In this document: piece after piece, positions 50,822 to 60,175 of the stretch
Layout of the letters: the number at the start of each line of letters is the position of its first letter
How positions within the stretch are numbered: position 1 is the stretch's first letter
Source of the DNA: an uncultured Eubacterium sp.
GTDB taxonomy: Bacteria > Bacillota > Clostridia > Lachnospirales > Lachnospiraceae
Direction of reading: 5' to 3'
Assembly (NCBI GenBank): GCA_910580075.1
Contig: CAJTVR010000006.1
Location: 22,747 to 86,746 of the forward strand
Length of the DNA stretch: 64,000 nt
The notes under the pieces: generated by a model
Seen by the model: only the letters and a program-made list of their open reading frames with translations
Database searches by the model: none
What the model was told of the DNA's origin: nothing
Translations under genes and position numbers: made by a program

Positions 50822-53236
50822 ATGAAATTTGGATATTTTGACGACGAGAGGCGTGAATATGTAATTGACAGGCCGGATACGCCGGCTCCGTGGGCGAATT
50901 ACCTGGGGTCTCCGGAGTACGGGGCAGTCATTTCCAATAATGCAGGCGGGTATAGTTTTGTAAAATCAGGTGCAAACGGCAGAATCCTGCGTTATATTTT
51001 TAATCAGTCTGACCAGCCGGGACGTTATATTTATATCCGTGATAACGAGACAAAGGATTACTGGTCGGCGTCCTGGCAGCCGGTGGGAAAAGACCTGTCT
51101 TCTTATCGGTGTAAATGCTGCCATGGAACTGCCTATACAAAAATGTCGGCGGATTACAGCGGCATCCGTTCGCAGGCGCTGTATTATGTTCCTCTGAATC
51201 AGACTTATGAAGTCTGGGGGCTGTCAGTGACAAACCAGTCTCAGATGCCGAGAAGCTTAAACATTACGGGATATGCTGAATTCACTAATAACAGTAATTA
51301 TGAACAGGATCAGGTGAATCTGCAGTATTCGCTGTTTATCACAAAAACCGTATTTCACGGGAACCGTATCTGCCAGATGATACATGGCAATCTGGATAAG
51401 CTGGAAGCAGGGAAAGACATGGATGAAAAAACTGTGACAGAACGGTTTTTTGGTCTGGCAGGCGCTCCGGTGTCTTCATACTGCGGCGATAAAGAGAAGT
51501 TTCTCGGAAGCTATCACAGCTATTGTAATCCTCAGGGAGTTATGGAGGGCAGTCTGGGCGGAGAACTTAATTATAACGGAAACGGCTGCGGTGCTCTTAC
51601 AGCTTCAGTTGTATTACAGCCTGGAGAAACGAAAGAGCTGGCTTTTATTCTGGGTATGAAAAATGACGCGCAGGCAGATGAGATTATAAAGCGGTATCAG
51701 AATCCGGGAAAGACAGTCCGGGAGGAACAAAAAGAACTGATTTCTTACTGGCACGGGAAACTGTCTCATTTTCAGGTCAAAACGCCGTGCAGGGAATTTA
51801 ATACGATGATTAATACGTGGAATGCCTACAACTGTTTTATGACGTTTATCTGGTCGCGTGCTGCTTCTTTTATATACTGCGGACTAAGGAACGGATACGG
51901 ATACCGTGATACCGTTCAGGACATTCAGGGAATTATACATCTGGACCCCGGGATGGCGGCCGAAAAAATCCGGTTTATGCTTTCGGCACAGGCTGCGAAC
52001 GGCGGCGGTCTGCCTCTTGTAAAGTTTACACATAATCCGGGACATGAAGATACGCCGGAAGATGCGTCTTATGTGAAGGAAACCGGGCATCCGCAGTACC
52101 GTGCAGACGATGCATTGTGGCTGTTTCCAACTGTTTACAAATATATAGCAGAATCAGGAAAGATGGATTTTGTAGATGAAATCATTCCGTTTGCGGACAA
52201 GGAGGAGGGCAGTGTATATGAACATCTAAAACGGGCTGTGGGCTTTTCTATGAATCATATGGGAAAACATGGCATGCCTGCGGGTCTGTATGCAGACTGG
52301 AATGACTGTTTAAGGCTCGGCAGTGAAGGAGAATCATCCTTTGTCGCGTTCCAGCTTTATTATGCCATGAGAATTATGAAAAAATTTGCAGAATACAAAA
52401 ATGATGAGGATTATCTCAGGTATCTGGATAAAACGCTAAGTACGCTTGGCAGTGCCATTGAGAGCCTGTGCTGGGATGAAGACCGGTTTATCCGGGGCAT
52501 TACTGAAAAGGGAGAGTTTATCGGCAGACGGTCAGACCCGGAAGCAAATCTATGGCTGAATCCGCAGAGCTGGGCGGTTATCAGCGGTCTTGCAGACACG
52601 AAAAAGGCCTGCACAGCGCTTGAGAGCGTACACCGGGAGCTGAATACACAATACGGTGCAGTGCTTATGTCGCCGCCATATCATGAACATGCTTTCGACG
52701 GGGCGTTAGCGGTTATTTACAATGCCGGAGTAAAAGAAAATGCGGGAATCTTTTCACAGTCCCAGGGCTGGCTGATTCTGGCAGAGGCCTTGTGCGGGCA
52801 TGGAGAACGTGCTTTTGAATACTTTATGGAAAATGCTCCGTCAGCACAGAACGACCGGGCAGAAATCCGCAGGCTGGAGCCATACTGCTACGGGCAGTTT
52901 ACAGAAGGAAGAGACAGTCTGCATTTTGGACAGTCTCATGTACACTGGCTCACAGGTACAGCCTCTACCGTTATGACAGGCTGTGTAGAAGGGATACTGG
53001 GAATGCGGCCGGATTTTTACGGACTTAAGATAGAGCCTGCTGTTCCGAAAGACTGGGAAGAATTTGAAATCGAAAAGGATTTCAGGGGAAAACATCTGCA
53101 CATTACAGTCTGTAATCCTGGACATGCACAGTGCGGCTGTAAAAAACTGATTTTAGATGGAGAAACACTGGAAGGAAACTATATTCCGGAATCTCTGATG
53201 AAAGACCAGTCTGAAATCAAACTGTATATTTCATGA
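50822..53236 (+). CDS. GH94 disaccharide phosphorylase (cellobiose/chitobiose phosphorylase-like)
   Basis: About 804 residues, the usual length for cellobiose and N,N'-diacetylchitobiose phosphorylases. It starts MKFGYFDDERREYVIDRPDTPAPWANYLG, which matches that subgroup. NGYGYRDTVQDIQG and ADWNDCLRLGSEGES (catalytic Asp495) follow. It should release glucose 1-phosphate (or GlcNAc 1-phosphate) from the disaccharide inside the cell. ATG 50822 follows GAAGGAGGGTGA. The neighbouring glucoside transporter and GH3 favour cellobiose, but the NDCL pattern leaves chitobiose possible. Confidence 0.85.
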   Translation: MKFGYFDDERREYVIDRPDTPAPWANYLGSPEYGAVISNNAGGYSFVKSGANGRILRYIFNQSDQPGRYIYIRDNETKDYWSASWQPVGKDLSSYRCKCCHGTAYTKMSADYSGIRSQALYYVPLNQTYEVWGLSVTNQSQMPRSLNITGYAEFTNNSNYEQDQVNLQYSLFITKTVFHGNRICQMIHGNLDKLEAGKDMDEKTVTERFFGLAGAPVSSYCGDKEKFLGSYHSYCNPQGVMEGSLGGELNYNGNGCGALTASVVLQPGETKELAFILGMKNDAQADEIIKRYQNPGKTVREEQKELISYWHGKLSHFQVKTPCREFNTMINTWNAYNCFMTFIWSRAASFIYCGLRNGYGYRDTVQDIQGIIHLDPGMAAEKIRFMLSAQAANGGGLPLVKFTHNPGHEDTPEDASYVKETGHPQYRADDALWLFPTVYKYIAESGKMDFVDEIIPFADKEEGSVYEHLKRAVGFSMNHMGKHGMPAGLYADWNDCLRLGSEGESSFVAFQLYYAMRIMKKFAEYKNDEDYLRYLDKTLSTLGSAIESLCWDEDRFIRGITEKGEFIGRRSDPEANLWLNPQSWAVISGLADTKKACTALESVHRELNTQYGAVLMSPPYHEHAFDGALAVIYNAGVKENAGIFSQSQGWLILAEALCGHGERAFEYFMENAPSAQNDRAEIRRLEPYCYGQFTEGRDSLHFGQSHVHWLTGTASTVMTGCVEGILGMRPDFYGLKIEPAVPKDWEEFEIEKDFRGKHLHITVCNPGHAQCGCKKLILDGETLEGNYIPESLMKDQSEIKLYIS

Positions 53237-53252
53237 TTTTATAGGTCATGAT

Positions 53253-53307
53253 ATTGATATTTTGCTGGTTTATTTTGTATAACTATCATAATACAGAGCG
53301 TTATAAT
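53253..53307 (+). promoter_or_regulatory. Promoter region of the sugar transporter operon
   Basis: TTGATATTTTG (53254-53264), TTTTGTATA (53273-53281) and TATAATG (53302-53308) recur in the same order as at 50718-50773. The TTGTAT to TATAAT distance is long (21 bp), again suggesting an activator. Confidence 0.45.
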
Positions 53308-53349
53308 GTCATAAAAGTAATGAAAAAAATTAATAAGGAGGAATTAAAA

Positions 53350-54774
53350 ATGAAAAAGAAACTGGCAGGCATTTTATTAACAGCGGCGATTGCTGCAGGA
53401 ACACTGGCAGGCTGTAGCAATTCAGATTCAGGAGCAGCATCAGGAGGAGATGCGGGTAAGGGAGCAGCATCTGAAAACAAGGATACAGGAGCGGATGCAG
53501 AAGAAGGAAAGGTTATTAATATTTACAGCTGGAATAATGAATTCAGCCAGCGTGTCCAGGCAGTTTATCCGGAAGTGAAAGAAACGTCCAAAGACGGTAC
53601 GGTTACATACTTAAATGACGGCACGGAAATCCACTGGATTATAAATCCGAATCAGGACGGCGTTTACCAGCAGAAACTGGATGAAGCGCTGTTAAACCAG
53701 GCAGATGCAGCAGCTGACGATAAGGTGGACATTTTTCTGTCAGAAACGGATTATGTATATAAATACACAGATGCGCAGGCAGATGTAGCTATGCCGCTTA
53801 CCGACCTGGGCATTGACCCGGAAACGGATCTGGCAGACCAGTATGATTTTACAAAAGTGACGGCATCGGATATCAATGGCGTACAGAGAGCTTCCACCTG
53901 GCAGTGCTGTCCAGGATTATTAGTTTACCGCAGAGACATTGCAAAGGATGCTTTTGGTACAGACGATCCTGAGAAAATCGGAGAAAAAGTAAAAGACTGG
54001 GATACAATAAAGAAAACGGCACAGAAGCTGAAGGAAAAAGGTTATTATACGTTTGCTTCGTATGCAGATACGTTCCGCCTGTATGGAAACAGTATTTCGC
54101 AGCCGTGGGTAAGCCCGGGAGAAACAGTTCTGAAGGTGGATGCAAAGATTATGGACTGGGTAAAAGACTCCAAGGAATGGCTGGATGCAGGTTATTTTAA
54201 TAAGACGGTAAAAGGACAGTGGAATGATGACTGGAACAAGGCAATGAGTACGGAATCAAAAGTATTTGCATTCCTATTTCCGGCATGGGGCATTGATTTT
54301 ACATTAAAACCGAACTGGGATGGCGATAACGGTGTCTGGGCTGTTACGAATCCTCCGCAGGAATACAACTGGGGCGGCTCCTATATCCATGCATGCACAG
54401 GCACAGATAATCCGAAACATGTAAAAGATATCATCCTTTCGCTGACAGCGGACAAAGATAATCTGGCAAAGATTTCTCAGAAATATTCAGAGTTTACGAA
54501 TGCAAAGAGCAGCATGCAGGAAGCGGCAGAAAATGATGAGCTGTATCCGTCCGAATTTCTTGGCGGACAGAATACATTTAAATATTTTGCACCGGTTGCA
54601 GAGCGCATTGTCATGGCTCCGTTATCGGCTTATGACCAGGGATGTGTGGAACTGATTCAGAATGCATTCAGCGACTATTTCCAGGGCCAGGTTGATTTTA
54701 ACAAAGCAAAATCGAACTTTGAAACAGCGATTATAGAACGTTATCCGGAAATCACGGAAATACAGTGGCCGTAA
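53350..54774 (+). CDS. Sugar ABC transporter substrate-binding lipoprotein
   Basis: A 474-residue lipoprotein of the extracellular solute-binding family 1. The signal peptide is MKKKLAGILLTAAIAAG followed by the lipobox LAGC. A Ser/Gly/Ala-rich spacer is then followed by VINIYSWNNEFSQR. The body contains many Trp residues near WQCCPGLLVYRRD and FPAWGIDF, fitting an oligosaccharide-binding cleft. ATG 53350 follows AAGGAGGAA; the longer ORF from 53248 has no ribosome site. It is followed by two permease genes. Gene placement beside GH94 and GH3 suggests beta-glucosides. Confidence 0.92.
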   Translation: MKKKLAGILLTAAIAAGTLAGCSNSDSGAASGGDAGKGAASENKDTGADAEEGKVINIYSWNNEFSQRVQAVYPEVKETSKDGTVTYLNDGTEIHWIINPNQDGVYQQKLDEALLNQADAAADDKVDIFLSETDYVYKYTDAQADVAMPLTDLGIDPETDLADQYDFTKVTASDINGVQRASTWQCCPGLLVYRRDIAKDAFGTDDPEKIGEKVKDWDTIKKTAQKLKEKGYYTFASYADTFRLYGNSISQPWVSPGETVLKVDAKIMDWVKDSKEWLDAGYFNKTVKGQWNDDWNKAMSTESKVFAFLFPAWGIDFTLKPNWDGDNGVWAVTNPPQEYNWGGSYIHACTGTDNPKHVKDIILSLTADKDNLAKISQKYSEFTNAKSSMQEAAENDELYPSEFLGGQNTFKYFAPVAERIVMAPLSAYDQGCVELIQNAFSDYFQGQVDFNKAKSNFETAIIERYPEITEIQWP

Positions 54775-54863
54775 TCATGCACTGGAAGACTGCAGGATAC
54801 CGGACTGCTGCAGTATAGAATAAAAAGCTGCGGCATACGGGTCTGATGCAGGATGAAATAGAA

Positions 54864-54891
54864 AAGCTGCGGAGATTCTGCGCCGCAGCTT
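54864..54891 (+). terminator. Intercistronic hairpin after the binding-protein gene
   Basis: AAGCTGCGG and CCGCAGCTT pair perfectly. No U-run follows, so it probably stabilises the binding-protein mRNA or lowers expression of the permease genes. Confidence 0.6.
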
Positions 54892-54916
54892 ACAAAAAAA
54901 GAAAGGAGTACCATTT

Positions 54917-55879
54917 ATGACACCGAAACGTAAAAGTATCAGTTATGCGAAGTGGGGATATCTCTTTATCCTTCCGTTTTTTGTAAGTTTTTTTATTTTC
55001 TCGCTGATTCCGCTGGCAGATACGGTCCGGTACAGTTTTTTTGAATATTACCGTTCCGGAATAAAAGAAATCGGGCCGAATTTTACCGGAATGGCAAATT
55101 ATATCAGCCTGCTGGGTTCGGATATGTTCAAATACGCTGGAAATACAATGATTTTATGGATTATCGGATTTATACCGCAGATTGTCATTGCGCTGCTGCT
55201 TGCGTCATGGTTTGTTGACGTCAGGCTGAAAATCCGCGGGCAGCAGTTTTTTAAAGTCATTATTTATCTTCCGAATCTGATTATGGCTTCTGCATTTGCT
55301 ATGCTGTTTTTCACGATGTTTTCCACGAACGGGCCGATTAATTCGATTCTGATGTCCATAGGCATGATCCGTCAGCCGGTGGATTTTCTGGGAACCGTAT
55401 TTGGAACACGGTCACTGGTCGGACTGATGAATTTCCTGATGTGGTTCGGCAATACAACTATTATGCTGATGGCTGCAATTATGGGTATCAGTCCTGATAT
55501 TTTTGAAGCGTCAGAATTAGACGGATGTAACAGTATACAGAGATTTTTCCGTATTACGCTGCCCCTGATACGTCCAATTCTTGCTTATACGCTGATTACT
55601 TCGATTATAGGCGGGCTGCAGATGTTTGACGTGCCGCAGATTCTGACAAACGGACAGGGAAGTCCGGACCGTACATCCATGACACTGATTATGTTTTTGA
55701 ACAGTCATTTAAAGAGCAAAAACTATGGCATGGCAGGCGCACTGTCAGTATATCTGTTTATTGTCAGCGGCATTTTATGTTTTGTCGTATACCGTATGAC
55801 AAATAATGACGATCCGGACGGATCTAAGGCAGCAGCAAAAAAAGCAAGAAAAAATGCAAGAAAAAATGCAAGGCATTAG
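54917..55879 (+). CDS. Sugar ABC transporter permease, MalF type
   Basis: A 320-residue inner-membrane permease with six helices. The EAA loop for ATPase contact reads EASELDGCNSIQRFFRITLP near residue 205. It starts at ATG 54917 after GAAAGGAG. The C-terminus is Lys/Ala-rich with a repeated KNAR motif. It pairs with the downstream MalG-type permease, 15 bp away. No ATPase gene lies nearby, so a shared MsmK/MsiK-type ATPase elsewhere would be needed. Confidence 0.9.
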   Translation: MTPKRKSISYAKWGYLFILPFFVSFFIFSLIPLADTVRYSFFEYYRSGIKEIGPNFTGMANYISLLGSDMFKYAGNTMILWIIGFIPQIVIALLLASWFVDVRLKIRGQQFFKVIIYLPNLIMASAFAMLFFTMFSTNGPINSILMSIGMIRQPVDFLGTVFGTRSLVGLMNFLMWFGNTTIMLMAAIMGISPDIFEASELDGCNSIQRFFRITLPLIRPILAYTLITSIIGGLQMFDVPQILTNGQGSPDRTSMTLIMFLNSHLKSKNYGMAGALSVYLFIVSGILCFVVYRMTNNDDPDGSKAAAKKARKNARKNARH

Positions 55880-55894
55880 GAAGGAGATAAGATT

Positions 55895-56680
55895 ATGAAT
55901 GCAAATGGAGCTAATCGTGTGCGTACGGTTTTTGCACATATCGTACTTGTGATTCTGTCGTTTATGTGCCTGTTCTTTTTCTATATCCTGTTTGTCAATG
56001 CAACACGTTCTCATGCGGAACTTCAGAAGGGATTTTCTGCCGTGCCGGGGACACATTTACTGGAAAATCTGAAAAATGTAGCAAACGACGGTACTTTTCC
56101 GATGTTCCGCGGGATTTTGAACAGCCTGATTGTTTCCGGATGTTCCGCGGCAATCTGCACCTATTTTTCCGCACTGACAGCATACGGACTGTATGCGTAT
56201 GATTTTAAAGGGAAAAAAGCGGCATTTACTTTTATTATGGCAATCCTTGTTATGCCGACACAGGTTACGGCAATGGGTTTTCTGCGTCTGATTACCAATA
56301 TGGGAATGTATGATTCTCTGCTTCCGCTTATCATTCCGTCTATTGCTTCTCCGTCCGTTTTCTATTTTATGTACAGCTATCTGCAGTCTTCACTGCCGCT
56401 GTCGCTGATAGAAGCGGCCAGAATTGACGGTTCCGGTGAATTCAAGACGTTTAACCGGATTGTAATTCCCATCATGAAACCGGCAATTGCGATTCAGTCC
56501 AAAGATAAAATGACGGTGCCGATACTGATTGCCACTTTACGCGGAGCAGATTATATGAATTTTGATATGGCTAAAATTTACATGATGATTACCGTGGCAA
56601 TTGTGCCGATTATTATCGTATATCTGCTGCTTTCAAAATATATTATTGCCGGCGTGACGTTAGGCGGTGTAAAAGAATAA
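55895..56680 (+). CDS. Sugar ABC transporter permease, MalG type, apparent internal deletion
   Basis: A 261-residue permease with the EAA loop EAARIDGSGEFKTFNRIVIPIMKPAIA near residues 175-200. In family members a membrane segment of the type (A)IFSFV.SWNNYF.PALIL follows and then a DKMTVPILIA-like stretch. Here Gln201 is joined directly to Ser202-Lys-Asp-Lys, so about 20 residues and most of one helix are missing, in frame. The rest, including the C-terminal GVTLGGVKE, is normal. The transporter may be impaired, or the sequence may have a deletion artefact. Confidence 0.82.
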   Translation: MNANGANRVRTVFAHIVLVILSFMCLFFFYILFVNATRSHAELQKGFSAVPGTHLLENLKNVANDGTFPMFRGILNSLIVSGCSAAICTYFSALTAYGLYAYDFKGKKAAFTFIMAILVMPTQVTAMGFLRLITNMGMYDSLLPLIIPSIASPSVFYFMYSYLQSSLPLSLIEAARIDGSGEFKTFNRIVIPIMKPAIAIQSKDKMTVPILIATLRGADYMNFDMAKIYMMITVAIVPIIIVYLLLSKYIIAGVTLGGVKE

Positions 56681-56743
56681 GAAAAAACAAACTGGCTTCA
56701 GGAGCCGTCCGGCTTCTGGCAGGGAGGAGTCCCGGGCCGGTCT

Positions 56744-56787
56744 GGAGGGGAGCGTATCCGGCGTCCTGGCCGGGTGCGCCCCTTTTT
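56744..56787 (+). terminator. Terminator between the permease and GH3 genes
   Basis: GGGGAGCG and GCGCCCC with an inner CCGG pair, followed by TTTTT. It would separate the transporter genes from the GH3 gene. Confidence 0.5.
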
Positions 56788-56816
56788 CGGATATTTATGT
56801 TTAGAAAGGAATTATA

Positions 56817-59270
56817 ATGGAAAAATTCAAACGTTTTTACAGCGGTACACAGAGCAGGAAGGTTTCAAAGCGGGAGCTTGCGCATGCAGAGCTGGCAAGG
56901 CAGGCAGCGGCAGAGGGATTTGTACTGCTAAAAAATGAGGGACTGCTTCCTCTGGAGATCTCAAAACCGGCAGCATTGTTTGGGGGCGGGGCTGTATACA
57001 CGGTAAAAGGCGGAATTGGTTCGGGAGATGTAAATAACAGGGAGAGTATTTCTATTTACACAGGACTGAAAGAAGCTGGTGTCTCAATTGTAAGTAAAGA
57101 CTGGATTTCGGATTACGAAAAGCGTTATGCGGATGCAAGAAATGTATGGAAAGAAAAAGTGCTTGCAGATGCACAGCAGGTGGAAAATCCGTTTGATGCA
57201 TATGCGGCAAATCCGTTTTCGCTTCCCGAGGGCCGCAGAATCACACAGGAGGATGTAAAAGAAGCCGGTGCAGCAGTATATGTTATCAGCCGTATAGCGG
57301 GCGAGGGAAGAGACCGCAGGAAGATAGAAGGAGATTATTATTTAAGTGCGAAGGAGCGGGAGGATCTTTTGTTCCTGCATGAGCAGAATATTCCGACAGT
57401 GCTTATTTTAAATGCCGGTGCAGCAGTGGAACTGACAGATATTTTAGAGGAGGCCGCAAATATCCGGGCAGTATTAAATATCTCTCTTCCCGGACAGGAA
57501 GGCGGACATGCGGCTGCGGATGTTTTGTATGGCAGGGCTGTGCCCGGAGGGAGGCTGACAGCAACATGGGCAGCACGTTATGAAGATTATCCTTCGGCCC
57601 GCAGCTATAGCTATCTGAACGGAAATCTGGAAAGGGAGGAATACCGGGAAGGCATTTATGCCGGATACCGGTATTTTGACAGTTTTGGAATACAGCCGTT
57701 ATTTCCGTTTGGATACGGGCTGTCCTATACGGATTTTTCAATCCGCTTTGAAGGAATCCAGGCAGCGGAAGGCGGAATTGAAGTAAGTGTTTCGGTAACA
57801 AATACCGGGGAACAATATTGCGGCAGCGAGGTCGTACAGGTATATCTGACCCTGCCTCAGACCGGCATGGCACAGGAATATCAAAGGCTGGCAGGATTTG
57901 CCAGGACAGATATGCTGCAGCCTGGCGGGCAGCAGAGACTGGCAGTCTGGATTGAGCAAAAGCAGCTGGCCAGTTTCTCGGAAGAAATGCAGTCCTGGGT
58001 GGCTGAAAGCGGAAAATACGGTGTCTGGATCGGAAAGCATTCGCGCGCTCTGAGCCTGGAAGCACTCATTGAAGTGCCCAAACAGACAGTTTTGGAAACG
58101 GTTAAGCAGGTATGTCAGAAAACAGCAGATTTTAAAGATATGGAAGCGTGTGAAGCTGTAAAAGAAAAAGCGGACCGGTGGCTGGCAGAGGCGCACAAGG
58201 CCGGAATTCCGGCTGTTTCTTTTGTACCGGAAATGGAAGAGCATAAGGTTTTTGTGTCTCCGTCCGCACAGGAACAGACAATCGAAGAACTGCTTCCGGT
58301 GCTTTACGGGAACATTACTGATGGAGCCAGCTGTCTTGGATCATCTGGAATCCGTGTACCGGGTTCAGCTGGAGAAACGACAGAAAGGCTGGAAGAAAAA
58401 TATAAAATACGATCTCTGATAATGGCAGACGGACCGGCAGGACTGCGTCTGCGGCAGAGTTACGAGGCAGACAGGCAGACGGGCAGAATCTACGGCGCAG
58501 GTGTTCTGGCTTCTTTGGAAAATGGATTTTTGGAAGAAATGGAATATCACGAAAATGCAGATACGTATTATCAGTACTGTACTGCATTTCCGGTGGGAAC
58601 CGCGCTGGCCCAGACATGGGATACCGGGCTGATGTACCGGTTTGGAAAAGCAGCAGCAGCTGAAATGGAGGAATTTCATACGGACCTCTGGCTGGCGCCG
58701 GGTATGAATATTCAAAGAAACCCGCTGTGCGGGCGCAGTTTTGAATATTATTCAGAAGATCCGTTTTTGTCGGGCGTCATGGCGGCAGCGGTTACAGCAG
58801 GCGTACAGGAAAATGGCAGAGGAGGTGTTACACTCAAGCATTTTGCATGTAACAACCAGGAAGATAACCGGATGGGGGTGGATGTCTGCGTATCGCAGCG
58901 GGCGCTCAGAGAAATTTATCTGCGCGGTTTTGAGATAGCAGTCAAACGGAGTGCGCCTGCAGCCATTATGACTGCTTATAACAGGATTAACGGGGTTTAT
59001 GCAGCAAACAGCAAAGACCTGTGTACGACAATTGCAAGAGAAGAATGGGGATTTGAAGGTGTGATTATGTCTGACTGGAATACTACGGTTCCTGAGGACG
59101 GCAGCATTCCATGGAAATGTACTGCGGCTGGTAATGATATTATTATGCCGGGTAATTTAAAAGATGAGGAGAATATACGAAGGGCACTGGAAAGAGGGGA
59201 TCTTATAGAAGAAGATGTGCGCAGCTGTGCGGGACGGGTGCTGCGGCTGATAGAGAAGTATGAGCCGTAA
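56817..59270 (+). CDS. GH3 beta-glucosidase with swapped domain order
   Basis: An 817-residue enzyme whose domains run in reverse of most GH3 proteins. Residues ~1-270 are the GH3 C-terminal domain (ARQAAAEGFVLLKNEGLLPL), ~300-415 a fibronectin-like domain (EVSVSVTNTGEQYCGSEVVQVYL), and ~470-817 the catalytic TIM barrel (LWLAPGMNIQRNPLCGRSFEYYSEDP; GVTLKHFACN; nucleophile Asp753 in IMSDWN). This permuted form is known in some rumen and gut Clostridia. No signal peptide is seen, so it should act on imported beta-glucosides, beside two phosphorylases. Confidence 0.9.
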   Translation: MEKFKRFYSGTQSRKVSKRELAHAELARQAAAEGFVLLKNEGLLPLEISKPAALFGGGAVYTVKGGIGSGDVNNRESISIYTGLKEAGVSIVSKDWISDYEKRYADARNVWKEKVLADAQQVENPFDAYAANPFSLPEGRRITQEDVKEAGAAVYVISRIAGEGRDRRKIEGDYYLSAKEREDLLFLHEQNIPTVLILNAGAAVELTDILEEAANIRAVLNISLPGQEGGHAAADVLYGRAVPGGRLTATWAARYEDYPSARSYSYLNGNLEREEYREGIYAGYRYFDSFGIQPLFPFGYGLSYTDFSIRFEGIQAAEGGIEVSVSVTNTGEQYCGSEVVQVYLTLPQTGMAQEYQRLAGFARTDMLQPGGQQRLAVWIEQKQLASFSEEMQSWVAESGKYGVWIGKHSRALSLEALIEVPKQTVLETVKQVCQKTADFKDMEACEAVKEKADRWLAEAHKAGIPAVSFVPEMEEHKVFVSPSAQEQTIEELLPVLYGNITDGASCLGSSGIRVPGSAGETTERLEEKYKIRSLIMADGPAGLRLRQSYEADRQTGRIYGAGVLASLENGFLEEMEYHENADTYYQYCTAFPVGTALAQTWDTGLMYRFGKAAAAEMEEFHTDLWLAPGMNIQRNPLCGRSFEYYSEDPFLSGVMAAAVTAGVQENGRGGVTLKHFACNNQEDNRMGVDVCVSQRALREIYLRGFEIAVKRSAPAAIMTAYNRINGVYAANSKDLCTTIAREEWGFEGVIMSDWNTTVPEDGSIPWKCTAAGNDIIMPGNLKDEENIRRALERGDLIEEDVRSCAGRVLRLIEKYEP

Positions 59271-59562
59271 CAGAGAGACAGGCTTTGTGAGAGAAATTGA
59301 AATAATAGATGACAAATAAGAAAAAATGATGTAAACTACAAGAGCGAAAAATCATAGAAATATCAGCCCGGAAAGCGTAACAGATCACAGCTGGCCGGGC
59401 TGGAATGTTTGTATAAAGACCCGCAGGCGACAGCTGTACAGCGGGAAAGAAAATATAATTTAAGGATAAAATAAAATGCCGCAGATTATAAAGTATATAC
59501 AGCAAAAGCTAAGTACAGTCAGTAATTTTCATCAAAAAAGAAATGAGGAGCAGTCACCAGTC

Positions 59563-60147
59563 ATGTATATCATAGCAGGATTAGGAAATCCCACAAAGCA
59601 GTATGAAAAAACAAGGCACAATGTCGGATTTGATGCCATAGATATTATTGCAGACAAATACCAGATAACGATGAGCCGGATTAAGTATAAAGCAGTCTGC
59701 GGCTCCGGATATATTGCGGGGCAGAAAGTGCTGTTAATAAAACCGCAGACATTTATGAACAACAGCGGAGAATCGGTCGGGGCATTTTTAAAATTTTACA
59801 AACTGGATCCGGCAGAACAGCTTCTGGTTATTTATGATGATATCAGCCTGGATCCGGGCAGTCTGCGGGTGCGTATGAAAGGAAGTGCCGGAGGACACAA
59901 TGGAATAAAAAGTATTATTGCCCATGCAGGCACGCAGGATTTTGCCCGGATCAAAATCGGCGTTGGACAAAAGCCGGCCGGGTGGGATCTGGCTGATTAT
60001 GTACTGGGACATTTTTCAAAAGAAGAACGGGCAGAAACAGAAGGGGCAATGAAAGATGCCGCCTCAGCTGTAGAACTGATTGTTTCAGGCGAGGCAGGGC
60101 AGGCTATGAACTTATACAACAAAAAGAAAAAGCAGATATCAGAATAA
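59563..60147 (+). CDS. pth: Peptidyl-tRNA hydrolase
   Basis: A 194-residue essential enzyme that recycles peptidyl-tRNA. The start MYIIAGLGNPTKQYEKTRHNVGFDAID has the catalytic histidine (TRHNVGF). KPQTFMNNSGESV, the conserved IYDDISLDPG and GGHNGIKSII complete the signature. The longer in-frame ATG at 59476 would add 29 non-homologous residues; GAGGAG at 59544-59549 is a little far from 59563 but is the best site. It lies 28 bp before mfd, as is common in Firmicutes. Confidence 0.95.
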   Translation: MYIIAGLGNPTKQYEKTRHNVGFDAIDIIADKYQITMSRIKYKAVCGSGYIAGQKVLLIKPQTFMNNSGESVGAFLKFYKLDPAEQLLVIYDDISLDPGSLRVRMKGSAGGHNGIKSIIAHAGTQDFARIKIGVGQKPAGWDLADYVLGHFSKEERAETEGAMKDAASAVELIVSGEAGQAMNLYNKKKKQISE

Positions 60148-60175
60148 GCATAAATCCGGATAGGAGTAAGGAAAA

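Noticed and set aside
57403-58244. Overlapping 220- and 168-codon minus-strand ORFs inside the GH3 gene
   Set aside because: Shadows of a GH3 frame with clear domains.
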